Positions 57,909 through 64,000 of a stretch of 64,000 bases of DNA are shown here, piece by piece (positions within the stretch are counted from its first letter, which is position 1; each line of letters begins with the position of its first letter). The notes beneath the pieces are model-generated. The model searched no databases. It saw only the letters and a list, made by a program, of their open reading frames with translations, and was not told where the DNA came from. The translations under genes and the position numbers were made by a program. Source of the DNA: Marinobacter piscis. Lineage in GTDB: Bacteria; Pseudomonadota; Gammaproteobacteria; Pseudomonadales; Oleiphilaceae. The DNA lies in the NCBI RefSeq assembly GCF_007671655.1, contig NZ_VCGX01000004.1, positions 1-64,000 on the forward strand, written 5' to 3'.

Positions 57909-59732
57909 ATGAGCAATGCAAAAAAGATAGAAATAACCGACGTTATCCTGCGGGACGCCCACCAGTCTCTCATAGCCACGCGGATGCGCACGGAAGACAT
58001 GCTGCCCATCTGTGACAAGCTGGACCAGGTCGGTTACTGGTCTCTGGAAGTCTGGGGCGGCGCCACCTTTGATGCCTGCGTGCGGTTCCTCAAAGAGGAT
58101 CCCTGGGAACGCCTGCGCCAGCTGCGTGCAGCCTTACCGAATACCCGCCTGCAAATGCTGCTGCGTGGCCAGAATCTTCTGGGTTACCGGCATTATGCCG
58201 ACGATGTGGTTGAGGCGTTCGTTCAGCAAGCCGCGGACTCTGGCATTGACGTTTTCCGGATTTTCGATGCTCTGAATGACCTGCGCAATCTTGAAACCGC
58301 CATGAAAGCCGTGAAGAAAGCCGGCAAGCATGCTCAGGGAACCATTTGTTATACCACCAGTCCGGTGCATACGCCCGCCCTGTTTGTTGAACAGGCGCAG
58401 CAGCTTAAAGCCATGGGCGCGGACTCTATTGCCATTAAAGACATGGCGGGCCTGCTGACGCCCTATGCAACCTTTGAGTTGGTCAAGGCGATTAAGTCCG
58501 CCGTGGACTTGCCGCTGGTTATTCACAGCCACGCCACTGCCGGGCTGGCCGGGCTGTGTCAGCTCAAAGCCATCGAGGCCGGTGCGGACCGGATTGATAC
58601 CGCCATCTCGGCGTTTGCCAATGGCACCAGCCACCCGGCGACGGAATCCCAGGTGGCCGCACTGAGGGACACTGAGTACGACACAGGGCTGGACCTGAAG
58701 CTGCTCAGCGAGGTTGCGGATTACTTCCGGGAGGTGCGCAAGAAGTACCACCAGTTTGAAAGCGAGTTCACCCGGGAAGATGTGTCGGTGCAGATCAACC
58801 AGGTACCCGGTGGCATGATGTCGAACCTGGCCAACCAGCTCAAAGAGCAGAATGCACTTGAACAGATCAATGAGGTATTTGACGAGATTCCCCGGGTCAG
58901 GGCGGACCTGGGCTACCCACCGCTGGTCACACCTACATCGCAGATTGTGGGTACCCAGGCGGTGTACAACGTACTCGCGGGCCAGCGCTATAAAACCATT
59001 ACCAACGAGGTGAAACGCTACCTTCAGGGCGGCTATGGTCACCCCCCTGCGGAGGTGAATGCCGAGATCCGCAGGCAGGCCATCGGCAATGAAACCGTCA
59101 ACGACGGCCGCCCGGCCGACCTGCTTGCACCGGAACTGGATCAGTTACGGGAAGACATTGGTCCTCTGGCCACCAGTGAGGAAGATGTGCTCACCTACGC
59201 CATGTTCCCGGACCTGGGTCGTGAGTTCCTGCAACAGCGCAAAGACGGCACCCTGGAGCCGGAAGTGCTGCTGCCTCCGGAGCAGGCCAGTCAGAACCAG
59301 CCCGGAGCCGGTGTGGCCACCGAGTTTCGTATTGATGTGCATGGCGAAACCTACGAGGTGGCCGTGACCGGTGTTGGCCACCCGGAACCTGGCAAGCACA
59401 AGCTGTACCTGTCGCTGGATGGCATGCCGGAAGAAGTAGTATTTGAATCCCTGAACGAGTACGTAGCCGAGGCAGGGGGCAGCGGTCGTAAACGCGCAAC
59501 CGACCCGGGCCACGTGAGCACGGCGGTTCCCGGCAATGTGGTGGATGTGCTGGTTAAGGAAGGCGACCAGGTGAGCGAAGGCCAGGCGGTTCTTATTACC
59601 GAGGCCATGAAAATGGAAACTGAAATCCACTCCAGTGTTGACGGCACAGTGCAGGCGGTTCACGTCACCAAGGGCGACCGGGTGACTCCCGGAGAAGCAC
59701 TCATAGAGATTAACGGATCAGCAGAAGGATAA
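57909..59732 (+). CDS. pycB: pyruvate carboxylase subunit B / oxaloacetate decarboxylase alpha-like
   Basis: Carboxyltransferase and biotin carrier that converts pyruvate to oxaloacetate. The 607 residues have an HMG-lyase-like TIM barrel with DVILRDAHQSLIATRMRTEDM near 12, metal ligands in HSHATAG near 200, a PYC/OADA domain, a linker, and a biotinyl domain with EAMKMETEIHS near 570. GGAGA lies before the ATG. No OadB/OadG membrane subunits are seen nearby, which argues for a soluble pyruvate carboxylase rather than a sodium pump. Confidence 0.93.
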   Translation: MSNAKKIEITDVILRDAHQSLIATRMRTEDMLPICDKLDQVGYWSLEVWGGATFDACVRFLKEDPWERLRQLRAALPNTRLQMLLRGQNLLGYRHYADDVVEAFVQQAADSGIDVFRIFDALNDLRNLETAMKAVKKAGKHAQGTICYTTSPVHTPALFVEQAQQLKAMGADSIAIKDMAGLLTPYATFELVKAIKSAVDLPLVIHSHATAGLAGLCQLKAIEAGADRIDTAISAFANGTSHPATESQVAALRDTEYDTGLDLKLLSEVADYFREVRKKYHQFESEFTREDVSVQINQVPGGMMSNLANQLKEQNALEQINEVFDEIPRVRADLGYPPLVTPTSQIVGTQAVYNVLAGQRYKTITNEVKRYLQGGYGHPPAEVNAEIRRQAIGNETVNDGRPADLLAPELDQLREDIGPLATSEEDVLTYAMFPDLGREFLQQRKDGTLEPEVLLPPEQASQNQPGAGVATEFRIDVHGETYEVAVTGVGHPEPGKHKLYLSLDGMPEEVVFESLNEYVAEAGGSGRKRATDPGHVSTAVPGNVVDVLVKEGDQVSEGQAVLITEAMKMETEIHSSVDGTVQAVHVTKGDRVTPGEALIEINGSAEG

Positions 59733-59737
59733 ACCTC

Positions 59738-60403
59738 ATGGACCACATTGTTCGCGGCGTACTGAACTTTCGCAAAAATGTTTACCCGGAGCACAAAGAC
59801 CTGTTTGGCGCTCTGGCAGATAAACAGAACCCGGACGTATTGTTCATAACCTGCTCAGACTCGCGCATAGACCCGAATATGGTCACCGGCTCGCACCCGG
59901 GCGATCTGTTTATTTGCCGAAACGCAGGAAATGTGATTCCTCCGCACAGCAATGAGACCGGGGGCATGACCGCCTCGACGGAATACGCGGTCGCTGTGCT
60001 GGGGGTTCGCCATATTATTGTCTGTGGCCACACAGACTGCGGCGCAATAACCGGGGCGCTGGACACGCCCTCGCTGAAAGGCCTGCCCCACGTGAAGGAG
60101 TGGCTCGGGCACTGCCGCTCCGCTATAGAGATTGTGCGGGAACGGCACGGCATTCCCATTGATGAGTGCCTGGATACAAAATATCTGAACGAGGCAATTG
60201 AGGAGAATGTGTTGCAGCAGGTGCAGCATTTGCGTACCCACCCGGTGGTGGCTGCAAAACTTGCCACCGGCAAGATTGAGATTCATGGCTGGGTGTACGA
60301 CATCAAATCCGGAAATATCCGTTGCTGCGGCCGCGATAGCCTGCAATTTAAAGAGTTTGAGCAATATTATGCCGATGAAATTGCCCATCTCGATGAAGCC
60401 TGA
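59738..60403 (+). CDS. can: beta-class carbonic anhydrase
   Basis: Zinc enzyme that interconverts CO2 and bicarbonate. The 221 residues show the zinc and catalytic residues in CSDSRID near 41-47 (Cys, Asp, Arg) and HTDCGA near 99-104 (His, Cys), plus NAGNVIPP near 64. It starts 5 bp after pycB with AAGGA upstream. Co-transcription with pycAB suggests that it supplies bicarbonate to the carboxylase (inference). Confidence 0.95.
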   Translation: MDHIVRGVLNFRKNVYPEHKDLFGALADKQNPDVLFITCSDSRIDPNMVTGSHPGDLFICRNAGNVIPPHSNETGGMTASTEYAVAVLGVRHIIVCGHTDCGAITGALDTPSLKGLPHVKEWLGHCRSAIEIVRERHGIPIDECLDTKYLNEAIEENVLQQVQHLRTHPVVAAKLATGKIEIHGWVYDIKSGNIRCCGRDSLQFKEFEQYYADEIAHLDEA

Positions 60404-60428
60404 GCCTATTTAAAAACTCCCGCATCAT

Positions 60429-60452
60429 AAGGCCCCGTAACCCCGGGGCCTT
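60429..60452 (+). terminator. hairpin after the carbonic anhydrase gene
   Basis: AAGGCCCCG (60429-60437) pairs with CGGGGCCTT (60444-60452). It lies 25 bp after the stop. There is no T-run on the plus strand, so it may need help from Rho or serve mainly as a 3' stabiliser. Confidence 0.5.
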
Positions 60453-60476
60453 ACCTGTCACCTCCCTTGACCGCTA

Positions 60477-60499
60477 TAGACTAATAACACAAAAGTCTA
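60477..60499. promoter_or_regulatory. TAGACT/AGTCTA inverted repeat upstream of cysD
   Basis: Perfect 6-bp arms around 11 nt, in an AT-rich stretch 91-113 bp before the cysD ATG. It could be an operator in the cysD promoter region. CysB sites are poorly conserved, so the factor is not identified. Confidence 0.3.
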
Positions 60500-60589
60500 A
60501 GCGAGCATCTTCTTATAGCCACAAACTCTCTGATACAGTTGCCTGACTCATTTGCACACCTGCAATGCCTGATATGGCAACGGAAGACC

Positions 60590-61498
60590 ATGACTTCATA
60601 CAACCTGACACACCTGAAACAGCTGGAAGCGGAAAGTATTCATATTATCCGTGAAGTGGCCGCCGAATTTGATAACCCGGTAATGCTCTACTCTATCGGC
60701 AAGGATTCAGCAGTGATGCTGCACCTTGCCCGCAAAGCCTTTTATCCGGGCACCCTTCCCTTTCCCCTGATGCACGTGGACACCACCTGGAAGTTCCGGG
60801 AAATGATCGAGTTTCGCGATCGCAAGGTAAAGGAATACGGGCTGGATCTGATTGTGCATACCAATCAGGACGGTGTTGACCAGGGTATCGGCCCCTTCAC
60901 CCACGGCAGTGCCAAACATACGGACATCATGAAAACCCAGGCGCTCAAGCAGGCGTTGGACAAACACGGATTTGATGCCGCGTTCGGGGGTGCCCGCCGT
61001 GACGAGGAAAAGTCCCGGGCGAAGGAGCGGGTGTATTCATTCCGCGATGAATACCACCGCTGGGACCCGAAAAACCAGCGCCCGGAACTGTGGAACACCT
61101 ACAACGGCAAGGTGAACAAGGGCGAAAGCATTCGCGTATTCCCGCTGTCCAACTGGACCGAGCTGGATATCTGGCAATACATCTACCTGGAAAATATTGA
61201 AATTGTCCCCCTGTATTACTCCGCCGTGCGCCCGGTGGTGGAGCGGGATGGCGCTCTGATTATGGTGGACGACGAGCGTATGCCGCTGAAGGAAGGGGAA
61301 ACCCCTATGCAAAAATCCATCCGCTTCCGCACCCTTGGGTGCTACCCGCTGACCGGCGCTATTGAATCCGAGGCGGATACTCTGCCAGAAATTATTCAGG
61401 AAATGCTGCTGGCCACCAGCTCAGAACGCCAGGGCCGCGTGATCGACCACGACTCGGCCGGCTCCATGGAACAGAAAAAGCGCGAAGGGTACTTTTGA
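60590..61498 (+). CDS. cysD: sulfate adenylyltransferase subunit 2
   Basis: ATP-sulfurylase catalytic subunit making APS from sulfate and ATP. The 302 residues include the PP-loop [17 protein letters not shown] near 36-52 and [21 protein letters not shown] near 128-148. ATG 60590 has GGAAG 5 nt upstream; upstream in-frame codons carry no homology. cysN follows after 1 bp. Confidence 0.97.
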   Translation: MTSYNLTHLKQLEAESIHIIREVAAEFDNPVMLYSIGKDSAVMLHLARKAFYPGTLPFPLMHVDTTWKFREMIEFRDRKVKEYGLDLIVHTNQDGVDQGIGPFTHGSAKHTDIMKTQALKQALDKHGFDAAFGGARRDEEKSRAKERVYSFRDEYHRWDPKNQRPELWNTYNGKVNKGESIRVFPLSNWTELDIWQYIYLENIEIVPLYYSAVRPVVERDGALIMVDDERMPLKEGETPMQKSIRFRTLGCYPLTGAIESEADTLPEIIQEMLLATSSERQGRVIDHDSAGSMEQKKREGYF

Positions 61499-61499
61499 T

Positions 61500-63158
61500 A
61501 TGTCACACCAATCTGATCTCATTGCCGACGACATTCAGGCCTACCTGAAGCAGCACGAGAACAAGGAACTGCTGCGCCTGCTCACCTGCGGCAGTGTCGA
61601 CGATGGCAAAAGCACCCTCATTGGCCGCCTGCTGCACGACACCAAAATGATTTACGAAGATCACATGGCGAGCCTGAAAACCGACAGTGCCAGAATGGGC
61701 ACCACCGGCGACCGGCCCGACCTGGCCCTGCTGGTGGATGGCCTGCAGGCGGAGCGTGAGCAGGGCATCACCATTGATGTGGCCTATCGCTACTTCTCCA
61801 CCGACAAACGCAAATTCATCATTGCCGACACCCCGGGGCACGCCCAGTACACCCGCAATATGGCAACCGGTGCCTCCACCGCCCAGGTGGCCATTCTGAT
61901 GATTGATGCCCGCCATGGCGTACTGACCCAGACCCGCCGGCACTCCTTTATTGCCTCGTTGCTGGGCATTCGCCACATCGTGGTGGCGGTGAACAAAATG
62001 GATCTGGTGGACTACAGCGAAGACCGCTTCAACGAAATCCGCGAAGACTACCTGGCATTCGCCGCCCGCCTGGGCCTGAAAGACATTCACTTTGTGCCCA
62101 TCTCAGCCCTGGAAGGCGACAACGTTGTGAACCGGAGTAACAATACCCCCTGGTTCAGCGGCCTGGCTTTGATGGACATTCTCGAAACCGTTGAAACCGG
62201 TCGCGACAAGAACCTGGAAAACTTTCGCTTCCCGGTGCAGTACGTCACCCGCCCCAACCTGGACTTCCGCGGGTTCTGCGGCACCATTGCCTCCGGTATT
62301 ATCCGCCCCGGCGATGCGGTAATGGCCCTGCCCTCCCGCTCAGTCAGCACCGTTAAGGACATTGTTACGTTCGATGGCAACCTGGAGGAAGCTTACATTG
62401 ACCAGGCGGTCACCCTGACCCTGAAAGACGAGATTGATATCAGCCGGGGTGACATGCTGGTAAAACCGGACGACGTGCCCGACGTGGGCAACCGCTTCAA
62501 AGCCACCATTGTATGGATGACAGAGGCGCCGATGCACACAGGGCGCCTGTACGATCTCAAACTTGGCCCCACGTCCACCTCCGGCACGGTGCGTAAAATC
62601 CATTATCAGACCGACGTGAACACCCTGGAGAAACACCCGGAACCGGACCTGCTGCAGGTAAACGAAATCGGCCTGTGTGACCTGACCCTGAGCCAGCCCA
62701 TTGCGTTCGACGCCTATCCGCATAACCCTGCCACCGGCAGCTTTATTGTTATTGACCGACTCACTAACGTAACCGTTGGCGCCGGCATGATTGAAGGCCT
62801 GGCAGAGACAACCGGCACCCTGGAACCGGTCAGCCCGCAAGAGCGTGAACGCAGACTGGCGCAAAAACCCATCATCATCGGCTGCGCTGGCAACCAGGCA
62901 TCCGCGCTTGCTCTGGCCGTAGAGCGCGCTCTGTTCGACCAGGGCAAAACCCCGGTGATCCTGAGCGAAGATAACGCCGGCAACGCCAGCGAGCGCCAGC
63001 AGACGGCTCAACTACTGACCGCCCACGGGCTGATTGCGATTGTTATAAACCCTGACGCGGGTATGGCCGAGGTAACGATAACCGCCGACAGCACGGAAGA
63101 AGTGTCTGGCACTGCGCTATCGTTAGTTCAGGATCTGGTGCGCAATAGAGAGATCTGA
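61500..63158 (+). CDS. cysN: sulfate adenylyltransferase subunit 1 with a degenerate APS-kinase-like tail
   Basis: GTPase that boosts CysD activity. The 552 residues have the EF-Tu-like G domain with [15 protein letters not shown] near 32, DTPGHAQY near 109 and NKMDLVD near 164, then two beta-barrel domains to about 450. About 95 extra residues follow. They align by eye with the start of APS kinase ([33 protein letters not shown]), but the P-loop GxxGxGKS is lost and the domain is about half length. A true CysNC fusion is about 630 residues and CysN alone about 475. So the tail is probably non-catalytic, and a separate CysC is expected elsewhere. Confidence 0.93.
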   Translation: MSHQSDLIADDIQAYLKQHENKELLRLLTCGSVDDGKSTLIGRLLHDTKMIYEDHMASLKTDSARMGTTGDRPDLALLVDGLQAEREQGITIDVAYRYFSTDKRKFIIADTPGHAQYTRNMATGASTAQVAILMIDARHGVLTQTRRHSFIASLLGIRHIVVAVNKMDLVDYSEDRFNEIREDYLAFAARLGLKDIHFVPISALEGDNVVNRSNNTPWFSGLALMDILETVETGRDKNLENFRFPVQYVTRPNLDFRGFCGTIASGIIRPGDAVMALPSRSVSTVKDIVTFDGNLEEAYIDQAVTLTLKDEIDISRGDMLVKPDDVPDVGNRFKATIVWMTEAPMHTGRLYDLKLGPTSTSGTVRKIHYQTDVNTLEKHPEPDLLQVNEIGLCDLTLSQPIAFDAYPHNPATGSFIVIDRLTNVTVGAGMIEGLAETTGTLEPVSPQERERRLAQKPIIIGCAGNQASALALAVERALFDQGKTPVILSEDNAGNASERQQTAQLLTAHGLIAIVINPDAGMAEVTITADSTEEVSGTALSLVQDLVRNREI

Positions 63159-63187
63159 TTCTTTATAAGACTGAAAGCAAAGAGGAG

Positions 63188-63278
63188 ACCGCGGGGCGGG
63201 GTGTCTTTTCTTCTGGAAAAAGCAACTCGCTGCGCTCAGACATCTTTTTCCGGCAGAAAAGACACCCCACCCCACGGT
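63188..63278. repeat. long palindrome with short centre, element G
   Basis: Arms 63188-63222 and 63244-63278 match over 35 nt with four mismatches. The 21-nt centre, CAACTCGCTGCGCTCAGACAT, is unrelated in sequence to the 54-nt cores apart from the final CAGACA. It begins 29 bp after the cysN stop. It has the same plan of long private arms, so it may be a minimal relative of elements A-F or an independent palindrome. Confidence 0.7.
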
Positions 63279-63342
63279 TGCCGGACTGGCAGTCATTCGC
63301 TTTTTAGTCGTGAATGTATTATTTGTCCGTGGCAAAATCAGC

Positions 63343-63372
63343 AGCCCTGAAAATTCTATTCAGGGCTTTTTT
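63343..63372 (+). terminator. intrinsic terminator upstream of yejK
   Basis: AGCCCTGAA (63343-63351) pairs with TTCAGGGCT (63359-63367), and six T residues run through 63372. The stop of cysN is 184 bp upstream, so this may instead be an attenuator in the yejK leader or the end of a short RNA. Confidence 0.75.
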
Positions 63373-63400
63373 GTTTTTATCTATCCGGGGTTTTCTGTTT

Positions 63401-64000
63401 ATGGCTATTAAATATTTGCGCACGGCTTTTTCCAGTCAGTACCAGCCGGGACAGCCTGCCCGCCTTAAGTCCGGCGAGGCACTGCAGGAACCGGGTGGCG
63501 ATTACGAGGCGCTTCATAAACAGATGAAGCGCCTGTTCAACAGCAAGCCGGGTAAGAAGTATGGCCGCTTTTCCGAGGATATCGGCGAGAGCCCGGTGCA
63601 AAGCTGGCTGAAGGATTACCTCGAGGAGAAACAGACCTTTGCCTCATTCACTGATCGCCTGTTTGGCCAGTGGCAGGAGCTGCTGACCGGTTGCCAGGAG
63701 GAATTTCAGGGGCAGCTGATGGTGGTTCACGAGGCGCTGGCGGATTCGGATGTGGTGTATGTGCTGGTCATGGAAACCGATGGAGCCCTGCGTTTTGACG
63801 GTGATCAGGCTCTGGATACCACGGACGTTCTGAGCACCTCGCGATTGAATCTGGCGATGCGTATCGAGCTGGATGACTGGCTGAGTGATACCCCGGCCGA
63901 GAACTACCTGACCCTGGTTCACGCCCGCGGCACCGGCGAGCCCGGCGAGTTGTTTATCCGGCTGTGCGGCTTTACCAACCAGGTGGATGTGGAAAAGGAA
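63401..64000 (+). CDS. yejK: 37-kDa nucleoid-associated protein (YejK/NdpA family), 3' end beyond window
   Basis: First 200 codons of a nucleoid-associated protein. Family features are the N-terminal strand AIKYLRTAF, the segment KKYGRFSEDIGESPVQSWL near 50, and LNLAMRIELDDWL near 150 with YLTLVHARGTGEPGELFIRLCGF near 169-191. The reading frame is open to the window edge. A spaced GGGG precedes the ATG, and a terminator ends 28 bp upstream. The molecular role of YejK is not settled. Confidence 0.85.
   Translation, partial: MAIKYLRTAFSSQYQPGQPARLKSGEALQEPGGDYEALHKQMKRLFNSKPGKKYGRFSEDIGESPVQSWLKDYLEEKQTFASFTDRLFGQWQELLTGCQEEFQGQLMVVHEALADSDVVYVLVMETDGALRFDGDQALDTTDVLSTSRLNLAMRIELDDWLSDTPAENYLTLVHARGTGEPGELFIRLCGFTNQVDVEKE

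Larger units (their letters stand above)
63159..63400. other. cysN-yejK intergenic region
   Basis: These 242 bp hold palindromic element G and a separate T-tailed terminator that ends 28 bp before the yejK ATG. A possible -10 (TATTAT at 63317-63322) precedes the terminator. No gene is seen. Confidence 0.6.

Noticed and set aside
55388..60403. Sodium-pumping oxaloacetate decarboxylase complex
   Set aside because: No OadB or OadG membrane subunits are present, and a biotin carboxylase gene is adjacent, which fits two-subunit pyruvate carboxylase.

Overview
The window reads as a chromosomal segment of a gammaproteobacterium with moderately high G+C. Gene content and order (pilA / pilBCD-coaE-yacG, mlaFEDCB-ibaG-murA-hisGDC, kdsDC-lptCAB-rpoN-hpf-ptsN-rapZ-ptsO, mreBCD-maf-rng-yhdP, gatCAB, two-subunit pyruvate carboxylase with its own LysR regulator, cysDN) match the marine Marinobacter group of the Pseudomonadales/Alteromonadales. 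The genus is an inference from synteny and protein character; no database was searched. No rRNA, tRNA, CRISPR array, prophage or insertion sequence with a transposase was seen.

Layout. 1-16.6 kb: type IV pilus locus (pglL-like glycan ligase and pilin on the minus strand; pilB, pilC, pilD on the plus strand), then coaE, an exported protein of unknown function, trmO, a hybrid sensor kinase, yacG, a YfaZ-like outer-membrane protein, a large lipoprotein of unknown function, a Bax-like glucosaminidase and a membrane acyltransferase. 16.6-24 kb: a MalT-like LuxR regulator, a DUF1302/DUF1329 pair and zapE, all minus. 24-34 kb: zapG (yhcB), then a minus-strand series of nif3-like, hisC, hisD, hisG, murA, ibaG and the mla phospholipid-transport operon. 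34-43 kb: a plus-strand run from KDO synthesis through LPS transport to sigma-54, the nitrogen PTS, mgtE and darP. 43-51.5 kb: yhdP, rng, maf, mreD, mreC and mreB, minus. 51.9-64 kb: gatCAB, the pyc regulator and pycAB, a beta carbonic anhydrase, cysDN, and the start of a yejK-type nucleoid protein cut by the window edge.

The genes fall into a few joint tasks: pilus assembly with pilin modification; building and keeping the outer membrane (KDO, Lpt, Mla, YhdP, MurA, Mre); the sigma-54/nitrogen-PTS regulatory group, whose sigma factor probably also drives pilA here through a -24/-12 promoter; amidotransferase-based aminoacyl-tRNA synthesis; anaplerotic CO2 fixation, where carbonic anhydrase beside pyruvate carboxylase makes sense as a bicarbonate supply; and sulfate activation.

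The most unusual content is between the genes. Six intergenic elements of about 105-116 bp share a 54-58 nt core holding two small hairpins, yet each core is flanked by a 26-29 bp, nearly perfect inverted repeat whose sequence is almost entirely different from copy to copy. A seventh element has the same plan with a 35 bp arm pair and a short unrelated centre. The mismatches in the arms are almost all of a type that would form G-U pairs on one particular strand relative to the core, which suggests selection on a folded RNA or single-stranded DNA form. I do not recognise this family.
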